From assembly GCA_002633025.1 (NCBI GenBank), contig NMRB01002867.1, positions 21,370 to 85,369 of the forward strand: a DNA stretch of 64,000 nucleotides, given 5' to 3'. Position 1 is the first letter of the stretch. Every line of letters starts with the position of its first letter. Shown in pieces: positions 27,401 to 42,400 of this stretch. A program made the translations under genes and the position numbers. This stretch comes from Notospermus geniculatus (taxonomy: Eukaryota > Nemertea > Pilidiophora > Heteronemertea > Lineidae). The notes below the pieces were generated by a model. It was not told the DNA's origin. It made no database searches and was given only the letters and a program-made list of their open reading frames with translations.

Positions 27401-30400
27401 CAAGAGATCCACAATAATAGCCTCCGGTACAAGGTGTACACTGCTTCTCTTGGTACAGGTTGGTCTGGTTGCTGAAGGTACCAGTTGGACACGGGAACTC
27501 GTGAGAGCTGGTTGTGTTGGTGGGGCAGTAATAGCCAGCAGGACAGTTGGTGGGGTTGACGGCACCGTGACTTGGTACGCCGTAGATGGCGGCCGCTTCG
27601 ACTGGGTCACAATACCTGGAAGGGATAGAGAAGGATGTTAAAGCAACCAAGAGAATGGAGGGACTTCATAACAGTTGCATGAACGACAGATTGTGAACTC
27701 TAAGTTGAGAAAAACTGACTCACCTGCCCCGTGGACAACTCTTACAATTGCTCTGCAGTATCTCATCTTGGTAGAGCCCCGCCGGACACACCAGCGGTAT
27801 ACCAGTCTCTCCAGGGCAGTAATGGCCGATAGTACAGTTGTAATCACTTGGGGTCGCTGTGATTCGTCCTGCTGGGCAGTAATAGCCAGGCGCGCAAGGG
27901 CCAGTCACGTTAGTATCAGCCGGGCCGGCGCAGTAGTATCCAGCCGTGCAGGGATTACAGTCAGTTAGGTTGGTATTTCTTATCGTATTAGACATAGTAC
28001 CAGCTGGACAGGCAGATGGCGTCGCTGATCCCTCTGGACAGTAATATCCCCGTGGGCATTCCCGGTGAGGTGGATCCGGCCGGGAGGCATTGACGTCACA
28101 GTAATACCCAGCATTGCAAGGACCATTTGGAGCAGCCCTACCATAACCCATACAGTACTGCCCTTGGCTACAGGGCACCGGATACGCACTGCCACTAGGA
28201 CAGTAGTACCCTGGCCAGCATTTTCCACCAGTGTAGTTGGTGAGTGGACAGGTACATTCCGAGAGATTTGTAGCATTGCCTTCAGGAAGAGGCTGGGCCA
28301 TCCACGATCCACCAGTACAGTACCATCCAGCACTACAGTTACCGCTGGATTGACTCATGCCATCAACTGTAATCAAAGAAGACAAGGAGTTGAAATCTTC
28401 CACCTTTTAGTTCTTGACATGCAATACACACACGCTGATAACTCTCCGAACATCGTCCATGCGTCTGAAAGCTGCACACTCACCACAAACCTCAACGGGA
28501 ATCGCTGTGGTGAAAATGGGGCTTAAGATAAGAGGCTCCTGAACTGATACACGGTTTACCCGCCAGTATTTCTCATCTCAAGGATACTTACATTCACAGT
28601 ATTGTCCTGGGGGACATGAGAGGCAGTCCTCGGGCGCGTTGCTTCCATTGACAGGGTTATAACTTCCCTTGGGGCAGGGGTATTGATACGGTCTCCTCGT
28701 ACCACTTGGACAATAATAACCAGACGGACAGACTTGACTGGCATGTTCTGTGGAGTTCTCAAGGCAGTAATAACCAGCAGGACAGCCGTGACAGACAGAC
28801 TGACCAACGGAGTTGCTGAAAACAGACAACAGGAATGACTCAACCCAAAGCAAGACAAATACGGTAGCATTCATGGCCTACCTGTTAACTCCCATTTTGA
28901 CCTCCCCAATTCATCCAATAATACAAACTCTATAGCTAACCCTAACCCTAACCCTAGACATAACCATTGTAAGGCAAAATGGGGAGACAGCAGCGATACC
29001 ATGGAAAATTAACTTATTAAGAGGCTGGCTGCAGTTAATGAAAGGATTTAAGACCTCCAGTCATCACACCTGTGCAACTGTCAGTATTAATACTAGTGAG
29101 AAAATACACATCGAGCTAACCTGTACGTTCCAGCAGCGCACGGCAGAGGACTAACCGTTCCAACCGGACAGTAATGACCAAGTGGGCAGATATCTCCGTC
29201 TCCCGTATTGGTGCCGTTGGGTTCGGCCATGTTGACGCCAGTCTTACAGTAGTAGCCAGCCGAGCACGGTCCCTGGGTCTGGTTCATCGCCGGATACGGG
29301 CAGTACTCCCCACCATCACACTGGGTACATTGTGTCAGGTTCTGTAGTCCAGTCAGAGGGTTGTAGGTGCCGGCGGGACACTGCTGAAGTCCGATCTTAA
29401 AGGGGCAATAATACCCAGGCAGACATATCTTTGCCTTGTCCCGGAAGTTACAGTAATACCCAGCAGGACAATCCTGGCATGCCGCGGCACCTTGATAGTC
29501 TGTGAACGTCGTGTTAGGACAGAAGTAATGGGTTGACGATCCTCGTGGACAGTATGAACCTTTCGGGCAGATGTTGCCAGTAATGCCATCCACTGGTGCC
29601 GAACTTGAAGCGCCACCTATACAATAGTAGCCAGAATCGCAGTCGCCGGTGTAGTTGGCCAATGCCGATGCGTTACAAAATTTGCCTGGGTCACATGACA
29701 GGCACGCAGAAGAGTTGGTCATCCTAGTGTTGGGTTGATACGTTCCAGCAGGGCAGGCCAGCGGTGTGGTGCTGTGTTCTGGGCAGTAATGACCAACTGG
29801 ACATTCATCTCCGAATGACTGGCTGACAGGTGCGACACTGTACGACCCATTGATACAGTAGAAACCAGCCTCACATGATCCGTTCGGTGCGGTCAAGCCG
29901 GGGGATGCGCAGTACTCTCCTGGCGGACAAATCGTGCAGTCTGTAAGTGCGGCTAAGTTGGCTGCATTGCCATATGTCCCTCTTGGGCAGAGGTTCGGCG
30001 AGCTTGATCCTTGCGGGCAGTAGGTACCCTGGACACAAGGTCCTCCTCTGACTGACAGTGAAGGCCTCAGTGTCGTAGCTCCTAAGACACAGTAGTATCC
30101 AGGTGAACACTCCCCGGTTGGTGCTGTTATGTTCTCCGCCTCGCAGAACCATCCTGGTGGACAGAGCCGACACTCTCCCTCACTCTCAAGTTTAGTCGTG
30201 TTGCTGTAGGTACCAACTGGACATGGGTTCTCCCGGGCCGTGTTCGTTCCATTAGGACAATAGAAACCGGCAGGACAATCCTTCGGAGTTACGACACCGT
30301 GTGACGTGGCGCTGACTCCACTCTGTTGCTCCACGATAGCCTCATTCCGATCACAGTACATCCCTGCCGGGCAGATCAAACAGACGCCTCTCTCTGACAG

Positions 30401-33400
30401 CGGTTGATAATATCCTGACTCACACGGTGTCTTCACCGCACTGCCTCTCGGGCACTGATGACCGGCGTAACATCGGTTACCAGGTGGCTGCGGTACGGTC
30501 ATACCTTCTGGACAAAACCACCCAACATCACAGTCATCATTTGGTAGAGCACGGCCGTAACCTGAACAATACTTGCCTGCCGTACACGGTAAGCAGTTAC
30601 TCTTGTTCTGGTTAGCAAAGCGGTTTGAGAATTCACCGGGCTGACAAGGGGTTGGCGATGAACTCGCCTGTGGACAATAATGGCCTTTAGGGCAGACATC
30701 ACCGGTACTATCATTGACAGGGTTTGGTAAGATGGTGCTCCCGTTACAGTAATACCCAGCTTGGCAGTCTCCGCTGACAGCAGCCAGCTCATCAGTTTGA
30801 CAGTAAGAGCCTGGGTCACAGGGTATTGGAGCAGATGCCCCCGCTGGGCAGTACGTCCCAGCTTTACACATTCCTCCCATGTTGAGATGAGGGCAGACAC
30901 AGCCGTCCGTTGCATTGCCAGTGATTGTCGGTTTAGCAGACCACGATCCGAGCGTACAGTACCAGCCGGGTGCACAATGTCCGACCGGTTCTGCAAGACC
31001 TTCCGTCGGACAGTAATGACCCGGCAGACACTGCTGACAGGAACTGTCGTCGGATGCTCCTGTGTTGTTGTTGAAGGTTCCATTGCTGCATGGATACTGG
31101 ACGGCGAATTCCGTCTTGGCAGGACAGTAGTGGCCTGTAATAAACAAACAGTTGTGAACGTTTGCCCTACAGTTTATTATACATGTATATGGCAATATTA
31201 CTTTGAACAGGGAGCAATCGAAGAGAAACGCTACAAAAGAGTGATGAGTTTACTATCAAAGGGTATGATCATTGAACAGAGAACAAGCAAATCCACCATG
31301 AACATGCAAATAACGCCAACAACACCTGGTGGATGATTAGGTGTTTGACTTACTGAAATTTCTGTTCCGGTTGGATAAAACACTAATGAAGACTGTCAAA
31401 TCATCACAGGGAATTCGTCAACATTCAGCTTACCTTTTGGACAGATGACAGTTGAATCGCTGCCACTCCTGCAGTAGTAGCCGCTCGGACAATCTGTACA
31501 GTTGGAGCTCATCATGGCCGGGCTGTAGGTCCCTGCTGGGCAGAAGATACTCCGGCTCGATCCCTCAGGGCAGTAAGAACCAGCAGGACACGGACCACCG
31601 GTGCTCGTCGCCACCGGTGGCCGTGAAGAGTTTGATCCACCGAGACAGTAAAATCCAGGCTCGCAAAAACCGACCGGGAATTCGAGTCCAGCTTGATTAC
31701 AGAAGTACCCTGGTAAGCAGCTCGTACAGTTGTTCTCTGACATCGCCATGGTTGCATTGTTGAACGTTCCCGCTGGGCACGGTGTCGGTACACTGGTGCC
31801 AGATTCACAGTAATGGCCGACGGGACAGATTCCAGCGTCACCAGTGTTGCCTCCAGAGGGAGCCACCATGTTGGATCCGTAGGAACAGTAATACCCCGGT
31901 GAGCAAGGCCCGGTGACATGTGTCGCGTTTACCTCGCTACAGTAGCTACCACCAGGGCATGTCGTACATTGCGTTTCATTGGCTAGACCAGTGAGTGCGC
32001 TGTAGGTGCCGGCAGGACATGACTGCCAGACGAGGCCAGTACCAGCCGGGCAGTAGAACCCAGCCGGACAGTCCTGGGGGTGAGATCCGTTAGTACAGTA
32101 GTGTCCCGAGGTGCATGTCAAACACGCTGAATTCTGTTTCGTATCAGTGAAGGTTCCTGGTGAACATCGGATGGGTGATCCTGTCCCAGCAGGGCAGTAA
32201 TGGCCAATTGGACATTCATCACCAGTGACGCCATCTACAGGAGCGGCTACGGAAGCTTTCTGGCTGCAGTAATAGCCGGCGGTGCAGTTGCCCTGTGATG
32301 CCGTGTTACCGTAACCAGGACAGTACATTCCTGGGCTGCAGGAGCTGCAATTCTCCATGTTGACAACACCTGCAATAAAAGTACATCAGAGATGAGAAGG
32401 CCTTTTAGGCCTCAAATTACTATTCTGATTTGTCAATGATATATACATAGTTGTAATACCCTACTCATAGTTGTAATACCCTACTCACCCTGTGCGGCAT
32501 TGAAAGTTCCTGGCGGACACTTCTTGGGACTGGATGAGCCCGGTGGGCAGTACATTCCAGCTGGACAGATGGCGCCGGTGGTGTTGTCAGTTGGGCTATC
32601 AATAGTGGCACCCCTGATACAGAAGTAGCCACCAGCGCAGGCAGCAGTTGGGGCACTGAGGCCCTCAGTGTCACAGTACATGCCACCAGTACATGGTGTA
32701 CAATCTGACCGTCCCTGGAGCTGAGTTTCATTGCTGCAAAAAAGATGTATGCAGTTAAAGAGATGGTTGTAATGGGGGTTTCCACACTGGAATGGGTGTA
32801 AGTCAAAATTCCAGCCTTGTGGGTGTGAAGAAAAAAGTTGACTGATGCTCATCAACATACCCATAGACCTGGACCCGGTTGTTCAAACATCGCATGAAGA
32901 AGCACTGAAGAGTAAGAGTCCAACTTACCTGAATGTTCCAATTGGACACTTGAATTCCTGGGCATATCGTGTCCCATTCGGGCAGTAGTGACCCACAGGG
33001 CAGGGGACAGGGTTATGGACACCGTGAGAACACCTGGTGTCATTCTGGAGGGTAGCATCGCAGTAGAATCCTGCTGGACACAACTTGCATGAATCCTAGA
33101 ATAAGGAGAATGTCTTCAGAGTCGAACTACAGAAGCACAAATAGGCCTAGTCCAGTCAAATGTGGAGAGCCTTAGAAGACTCTGTAGAGGATATCATCTC
33201 ATTTACCTTAGCAAATTCATCCTGGAACGTTCCAGCAACACAAGCCTGCTCCGCCACGCTACCTGGTGGACAGAAATGACCTGGCGTACACATGTTGCCA
33301 AGAGGAGTGCTTGTGTTTTGGCCACCAGGGCAGTAATATCCACCGTCGCAGAGTCCGCTGGGCGATGCGAGTCCGAAGTCCTTGCAGTAGTGTCCTAGGG

Positions 33401-36400
33401 AAATAGAGATGAAATAGTTTGTACTGACACCGCCACGACTGTGACAACCAGAGTTGTACTGACACCGCCACGACTGTGACAACCAGAGTTGTACTGCAGT
33501 TTTGACAATGAGATTGACTATCTCATGCCGTACCCAGCCTGACACACCTATGGCACATATAAGATTGAATCCCGCCTTGTCTTCATGCTGTGTAAGGATG
33601 TTTAACCGGCAGATCTGTTTCTGAATGTGATACTCACCAGGTGTGCAGACCTTACAATCCCCGAACACAGTCCCACCAGTCGTATTCGAGAAGTAGCCGG
33701 GAGGACATTTGTTTGGTACCGCAGTTCCAGCGGGACAATAGTGACCAGCAGGACATATGCCACCAGTGCCGTCATTCTGTGGATCAGCACGAGTGGCGCC
33801 ACCTGTACAGTAGTATCCAGCGCCACACTTCCCAGTGACGTTGCCAAGGCCGATCTGGTCGCAGAAATAACCTACAAGAAGGAACAGAAAGTAGAATCAG
33901 CGATACTGAAGAATGGACTGTACCCTCCATCAAAACACTGGGTCTGCACAGATGTTGTACTGGGTGTCCACAGTCCCAAGTTCAATGGTCAGATATCGAG
34001 ACAAAGACAGATTCGTGTTGGTCAGATTGGGGCAATGGAAACAGAGCATTCAAGATGTCAAATATCAAAGATTAGATTCCCAGTCACACCAACAACAGAA
34101 CTGTTCAACGCCAACAAGATCTGAACTTACCTGGTGAGCAGGAGAGTGGTTCATTGGATCCAACCGGGCAGAACTGTCCCTTCTGACACTGTCCACCTGT
34201 CGCGTTGGTCGGGCAGTAGCAGTTACTACTGATGTTGACGGTTGAGTTATCACAGCCGGGCGTTCCATAGTCTGCCGGTTGATCCGCCCAAGCTCCACGG
34301 ACGCAGTACCATCCTTGACTACATTGGCTAGTGGGCTTACTCAATCCCGATGTCGCACAGTACATTCCTGGGTCACATGGTTGGCAGTCCTTCTCCTTGC
34401 CTTTACCGGTGGCATTGTTGTATGTCCCTTTCTGGCATGGGTACTGAGTTGCGTAGGCTGTCGCTAGAGGGCAGTAGTGTCCAACAGGGCAGGGGTAGTT
34501 TGTACCACTTGTGGAGTTGACTGGGCAGTAGTAGTTAGCCGGGCATGGCGTACAGGAGGTTTGCCCAGAAAAGCCGTTGTAGGTGCCAGCTGGACAGCTC
34601 AAGGGGTATGATGTACCGGGCGGACATTTAAAACCGAGAGGACACGGTCCGCCAGTGGAATCAACTACTGGGTTGTTAGGAACCTTCGCCCCGAGTAAAC
34701 AGTAGAAGCCTCCATTGCAGGGTCCGGATGGTGTAGAAAGGCCTGGAGTCCCGCAGTACTGGCCGTAAGAACACAGGGTACATTGCGTGGAGTTCACCAA
34801 CTTAGTCTGGTTGCTGTATGTTCCGATTGGGCAGGGCAGAGGGGTCGTCGTCTGTGCAGGACAGTAATAGCCTGCCGGGCAGGGTCCAGCGTTGCCGGTA
34901 GCATTGGCATCAGGGGTAGGCGTTTCAGCACCACTGGTACAGTAGTATCCTGCTTCACACGGTCCAGATGGCGCCGAGGCGTTGTATTTGTTGCAGTAGA
35001 ATCCACCGCTGCATTGGGTACACTGAGATGCGTAGGCCAGGCCAGGGTTGGTGCTATAAGTACCATATGGACATGACTGCCAGACATAACCAGTCCCTGG
35101 AGGGCAGTAGAAGCCAGCAGGACACTGTATCAGGTTCCGTCCGTCCAAACAGTAAGATCCTGCAGTACAGTTGTCACAGACAGAAGCTTGGGTCTTCGTC
35201 ATGATTGTTCCAACGGGGCATGGCACAGGATTGGCCGTTCCGCCAGGACAGTAATGGCCGACGGTACAGGGTCCTCCAGTGACTCCGTCATTCGGTGTGG
35301 CACTGGTCGTGTTACCCGTGCAGTAGTACCCAGGAGCACACGGACCAACGGGTTCATAGATGCCTGTAACATCGCAGTAGAATCCAGCAGGACAAGGCGG
35401 ACATTCTGCTGCTGTTGATAACCCAGTTGAGTTTGACATCGTCCCAACAGGGCACGGCACAGGCACTTTGGTACCCTGAGGGCAATACTTGCCAGCCGGA
35501 CACGGGCCACCTGTGACGCCATCTGTTGGTGCTGGTACAGACGAACCATTCTTACACCAGGATCCCGCATCACATGGTCCTGAAACAACAAGAGTGGAGA
35601 CTTTAAACCTCTGAGAAACCAAGACATGGTGGTGTCCTTGAAATTGATAAGTCATTGATGGCCTAACCATATCGATGCCATTATCTCTGACTTACCCTGG
35701 ACATTACTCCTTCCTAGAGTCCCACAATACGAGCCCGGATCACACGGCGTGCACTGGTCCTCACTCTGTAGCTGGGTGGATGGGTTGTATGTCCCACGAG
35801 GGCAGGGGTGCTGCGTTGAAAACTTCGTTCCATTCAGACAGTAATGGCCGCTGGGGCAGGGGTAGCTTGCGTAGGTAGTAACCGGGGCATTGGCCTTGTT
35901 ACAGTAGAAACCTGGAATGGGATGAAAGAGGCTTGTTAGAGGCAAGTTCAGGCATGCTGTTGGCACATTCCAGTTTATTCAATGATCTGATTCCTGTCTT
36001 TCAGAGTGACTTTTATTCACTATACTTTTCCAACTACAAGCTGACAACATGACCACATTCAGAACCCTTGAAGGTACATGTAGGATACATGCACAAACAC
36101 CACTAGTATCAATATCAAATCACATATGAATATGTACGACCTTCACCTTGGCATTATGACCTTGCAATATCACAAATAACCTTGACCTTACCTGCAAGAC
36201 ATTCTTTACATGCTCCCTGGGCAGATTCATCCTGGTATGTCCCAGATGGACATGCCTCCATCGCATAGCTGCCCATGATGCAGAAATACCCTGGCTTACA
36301 GGGGAGGGGACTGCTCATGTTCTGTCCAGTAGGGCAGTAGTAACCTGGGAAAGAGACGAAGATAGTCACACACAGGTCACTCAGTTTTTCCATACATCAA

Positions 36401-39400
36401 CTTTTCCCTGCACAAATCTTAGCCATGGCTTATACTCGTTGATTTCTGCAACTACAGGGTCTAGCAAGTCTATCCTGAGCTCTTAACAGCTGTATCTAAA
36501 AGGACTACCGACTTGAGCGTTCATCTAAAACCTGTTTCTGGATCGCCAGCTACACAAGATGGCTCTGACTTAGTTTAGGTGCCTTACCTTCATCACACAG
36601 ATCCGTGGGTTCAATCAAACCATATGATCCACAGTAATAGCCTTGTGTACACGGTGTGCATTCTGAGATGGCTTTCAGACCTGTTGTGTTGGAATATGTT
36701 CCAGGTGGACAGCGAGGCTGGTCGGTCGTGGTCCCAGAACCTGAAAGCAATGAGATGGAGATGCTGAGATGAATGAACTGACCAATTCTAGCCATATAAG
36801 GAAGGAAATGAATGGTAGAATACAGGACACATCAGGGTTGTGATTAAGGTGCGTTCTTGCGTCATAGACGCACACCCAATCATTCCAAACGCAATGATGG
36901 GCATCATTCCCTTATGCCATGCGTCCACGTATAACCTTTTCAGACGCCTTGTTATTACACGGGAAACGCATTGATTTGCCATTTTGGACGCATCAATTCC
37001 AGTCAAAAGATCAGCTGGTTGCGTTCTCTATGAAATAACACTCGATGATATGAACGCCTGCCCGCCGACGATCCCGACTTGAGGATAGCTTTCACTTCTA
37101 CAGTGTCCTGAACTTTGGGTTTTATTTCTCTGAGATGGAAAGAAATCGCCTCAAAAATTGTTTGGTTGGATTCCCGATGAAATTTCCTTTCCAATGACAT
37201 AAAGCTTGCCCGTCTTGGTCATTTTGATGAAGAAATATTTACTTGATTAGGCTACAACCGACAGTTGAACACCAGAGTTGGCTTCGCGCCAACTGCTATG
37301 CAGACATCTCTGTGTGTGCCTACGAACGTAACGATGTTTCTGGTCAGCCAGTCTGACTAATTAACAGAAATAAGCTGATGATGGACACAATGAGAGGCTC
37401 AAATTGGGTGTTTTGTTCAATACCCTGTTGATTTCATTGCAAGCTTTACTTTATATTAATCATTTTTGGGCCAAGTTATCTGGTGAGTTTGACTCTGACA
37501 GTTTGAAGAAATCTCAAGAGCGGCTCTGAGCCAATCAGAAAATACCTTGGTTTAATATGGTGTAATGGGCGGGAAATTTGAATTCACTTGTGGAGTCTAT
37601 CATTTCTTTGCAAAGAAATGATTGGAATGACAGCAAAACATGAAGTATATTTTGTGGCTGTGGTGCCCTCAGTGCCTTCTTCAGAATGGCCTTGTGCCCC
37701 TGGGTGTGGCCTTGGTGCCCCTAAAATTCAGAAAGTTTCCAAGGCCAAAGTGGCAGTGCCCAAATGGAGGTCTAATTTAAGGCCTGTAGATGGAAGTCAT
37801 CTACTCCCAGAATATTAGACTCAGGAAGTCAGCCATAGATATTTCCAATGATTCAACAATACCGGTAGTGATTTTGCATCAAATGTTGTCGTTCACTTAG
37901 AAACACTAACGAAACACAAGAGTTTGTCCCAAAACTTTATTTCGAATATGGACTCGACCATTTTTGTTTTGGACTCATAAAATCAAGGGCCTTGAAATAA
38001 AAATGAGTCCAAAGAAAGTGGTGGGACTCGGAGCAAAAAATCCTTAATCACAACCCTGCACATGGAACAGTTACCAGCATAATAAGCAGAAGAGATAACA
38101 AGGCCAAGGTCAACTCCAGATGACACTTACCACAGTATCTTCCCCGCGGACACACACCACCCGTCACCCCGTCCGTCGGGTTGGGTTTGGAGGCGCCACG
38201 TGCACAGTAATACCCAGCAGCACAATCGCCACTCACATCAGCCAAGCCTGTGGTACCACAGTATTTGCCCTCACGGCACGGAGTGGGTTCGTCTGAGCCT
38301 CTAGGACAGTAATAACCAGGTTGACACTTCCCTCCAGTGGAGTTACTAGGACAGAGACAGTCACCGTGGGTGAAGTTGTCATAATCTGATGGCTGGGCAC
38401 TCCAAGCAGCATTGACACAGAACCAACCTGGAATACAAATGACATGAAGTTTAAACTTCAGTGAACACCTAATATGAGTTCAATCTTGTCTTCTGTCATA
38501 GTTTAGTGGCCAACTTTATCTATCCGATTGTTTGTTATAACAGTCTAGATAACGTAGTGTTTCACGATACGGAACACAACTCCTGACCTTGAAAGAGCCA
38601 AGGTCAACAACTCACCTGCATTACAATCAGCAGTAGGTGCACTGAGTCCCTCAGCTCCACAATATTTCCCAGGTGTACAAGGTGAGCAGTCACTCAGACT
38701 AACGCCATTCTGACTTCCACGGTAGTATCCCTTCGGACACTTGAACGCATCGCCACGAGTCGTGCCATTGGGACAATAATGGCCGACAGGGCACGGGAGC
38801 AAAGCATAGTTCGTGGTATTCTCTGGACAGAAGTAGCCTGCTGGACAGTTGAAGCATGTTGCTTGGCCGGTGAGATTCTGGTAGGAGCCAGCTGGACAGC
38901 CAAGAGGGTAGGAGGTCCCTTCAGGGCAGTATCTTCCGTACGGGCAGGGACCGCCGACTTTAGGGTCTGAACCTACAGAAGGAGAAGGAGACTGAATAAG
39001 ATATCACATCTTGGGTCCGCTAAGCGTTGAACTGGGTCATAATGACACCTATTGGTCAACTGACTGACGGCTCCTATTGCCCATTTGACCAGCAAAGTTC
39101 TCGTTCAAGTCATCCTTTAAGAACCCTTAGGCTTCTCAAGTCTTGATTGCCAAAGTTAGCATACCAGCTTCCCAGCACTGACATACTCCAATCCTTCATC
39201 GGTGTTTAATCAGGCTGTCAACCCTGCCCACCCTTACTTACCTGTAGGAGTCGGGGTACCACTCTTCCTGAGGCAGTAAAACCCAGGAGCACCCTGCCCA
39301 CCCTTACTTACCTGTTGGAGTCGGGGTACCACTCTTCCTGAGACAGTAAAACCCAGGAGCACACGGGCCTGACGTATCATTCAATCCCATTGTACCACAA

Positions 39401-42400
39401 TACATTCCCAGTTTACAATCGATACAATCAGACACAGCTTCACCCTGTATGGCATCCCGGTAGGTACCCCGAGGACAGGGGACTGGGTCTTCTGTCTTCT
39501 TGGGGCAGTAGTGACCCACTGGGCAAGGTCCACCAACTCCACTGGTTGTTTGTGGTGTTGGGGTGCTGACATTTACACCTGAAACACAACAGGAGACTTG
39601 TAAATACTTCAGACTAATGAAGCTCCATCTGAAGCTGAAGATGAAACTAATCGTCATGTTGGGAGGAACTTAAAGAATGCATGAGAACAACAGCTGCTCA
39701 GCTGAGCACAGCAGGTCTATGCCTAACAACCTACTTACCCATCTTACAGTAATACCCAGCAGAACATTCCGCCGTCCCTGTGTCATTTACGCTTGGATCA
39801 AACGTCGTGGCACCCGTCTTGTAACAGTAGTATCCACCAAGACACTGCTGACAGTCACTCTCCTTAGACATCCCTAGATATAACGAATTAGAACTTTCAT
39901 TACCGTAACAGTCATGCCTTGCATCACTTAACTAATGTCTTCGACAAACCACTCATTTCCCTTTGGTTATGGTCAGTTATTTTCTCCTGCCCTTGTTCAG
40001 AAGGATATAACTGGACATCTGGGCTTCCCAGACTACCACTGTGGTGCAATACCCATGGGGAGTGTAGGTAGTTGCTTCTTGTGCCTCTGAGATTGAGATG
40101 CCCACCTTTTGGCCTGTCTTCAATCCTTGCCTAAATATCACAAAGTCTCTCTCCCAAATCAACATCATACGTGACAAAGATTGAAACTGAAGTACTCACC
40201 AAGCTCAGCATTATACGTTCCATGTGGGCATTTCGGTTGATCAATCGTGGTGTTTCCAGGACAGTAGCGCCCTCTAGGACACCGCAGTGGTATCTCACCA
40301 TCGGTACAGTAGTATCCCGGTGGACAATCATAGCACAAAGATTGCTGAGTGGTGTTCATGAAGCTACCAGGGGGACAAGTCAAAGGTTCACCTGTGGTAA
40401 TAGAGGTATACATTGTTTAACGATCAATGACAGGTAGATCTCCNCTTGCCCCCCCCCCCCCCTCCAGTACACAAACGTATCAAGCCAAGCAAACTGGTTT
40501 GTTGATGCACTGGAGATGATGGTGACGACACCTACCTATTCCTCGTGGACAATAATGTCCCTTCGGACACGGAGCACCGGTAGCGCCATCATCGTTTGGC
40601 CGTGCAGTGTATGCTCCTCCACGACAGAAATATCCAGCATCACATATACCATTCGGCGCTGTAAGGCTGGCTCCAGCACAAACCTTCCCCGGGTCACAAC
40701 GAGTGCAGTTGTCAACAGCCGAGTTGCCAGTGTAGTTACTGTATGTCCCGTTAGGACAGGGATGATGCTGATACTGAGCTGTACCCTCAGGGCAATAGAA
40801 ACCAGGTGGGCACAAGTCACCAAACGGCATCCCTACAGGGGTCGAGGTGTTAGCACCAGCTGGAAGGTGATAAGGGATTCAATCAGAACAAAGTCAGGTG
40901 GAAATCTTACAAAATAATCACAGACCAAAACAGCGATGACTGATGAGGATAGAGGGATCTACTTACCATTACAGTAATGTCCTGCTGAACACTTGGTGTT
41001 TGGCTCGGCGAGACCAACCGATTCACAAGCCATCCCCGCGGTACATGGATCACAATGAGCCTCCTCGTAGCGTCCAACCTCGTCCAGCATGGTCCCTCTC
41101 GGACACGGCGACGGCGTTTTGCTTCCCAGTGGACAGTAGGATCCCTTCGGACAGATTACGTTGTCGATCATTCCGGTTTCGTTACAGTAGTAACCTTGAG
41201 GACACTTGAGACAAGATGGCGACCTCATGGCGGGTTGGTGCGTCCCGCGAGGACATGGCGTGGCTTTGTAGGCACCCTCCTCAGAGAAATGACCAGCTGG
41301 AGTTTCAAATTGTGTCGGCACGCCTGATCCACCGGTACAGTAGTAACCGGCGGTACATTTCTGAGATGCCTCTGTGCTGCTCGACCCGGCGCAGAAGTAA
41401 CCCGGATCACAAGGGATACAATCAAATTCGGTTTTGGCACCAGCTGATTTGCTGTATTTGCCAACCGGGCATGATGTCGGTGTCGCACTTCCAGGAGGAC
41501 AGTATCCACCAGCCGGGCAGAGACCACCGGTCGGACCATCAGGTGGCGCTGACGTGTAGGCCTTCTCTCTACAATAAAACCCAGCATCACATATGTCTGT
41601 CGGTGCTGTCATGCCTATACCATCACAGTAATATCCACCGGGACACGGCGTACAGTCCGTCGATGTACGGAGGCCAGACGAATTGCTGTACGTCCCCAGG
41701 GGACAAGGTTGGGGATTCACCGTTCCACTGACACAGAAATAACCACGAGGACAGGTGATCGGTTCAGCTAAACCTTCCACGTTACAATAGAAACCGGAGA
41801 TACACTCGGTACAATCCTGGAAGGACTCCCGAGCTGATGAGTTCCGATAGAATCCGACCGGACAAGGGAAGGAGTTGGCAGCCGCGGTGCCAATCGGGCA
41901 GTAGTAACCACCAGGGCAAGGCCCAGCCGGTGCAGACAATCCTTCCGGTGTACAATATTCGCCAGCTGTACACGGCTGACATTCAGAAACCTTCTTCAAG
42001 CCGTAATGTTCGTTGAATGTTCCATTAGGACATGGTACAGGGTATGGATTGACGTCACCACGGGGACAGTAATGACCCTTACGACATCGATCTCGGACAA
42101 GGTCTGGGGCTCTTATCATCCCCGGTGGACATTCAACGCCCGCCGGGCAGATTCTGTCTGACAACATGTAGGACTGACTCGTTGTGTTCAAGTTGCAGTA
42201 ATGTCCAGCATCACAATTCGTGCAGGATGTAGCACCGGTGTCGGAGTAATTCCCTTTCTCACAAGGTGAAGGGTTGGCGACGCCATCTACAGGGCAGTAA
42301 GAACCAGCGGTACAGGGCAGACAGGCGGATACGTTCTTGCCCTTTTCATCTGGATTATATGTCCCCCTGAAACAAGAAGATATTAGATTAAATCTTCTGA

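Noticed and set aside
27243-27650. Open frame extending E41 into the foldback
   Set aside because: The extension is the foldback arm read through the donor; E41 joins E42 in frame at 27401.
28937-28957. Interstitial telomere as a chromosome fusion mark
   Set aside because: Only three CCCTAA units; too short to mean more than chance or a repair insert.
30761-31336. Long plus-strand frames opposite the big exons
   Set aside because: They are antisense shadows of the Cys-repeat exons; they break at exon ends and lack splice logic of their own.
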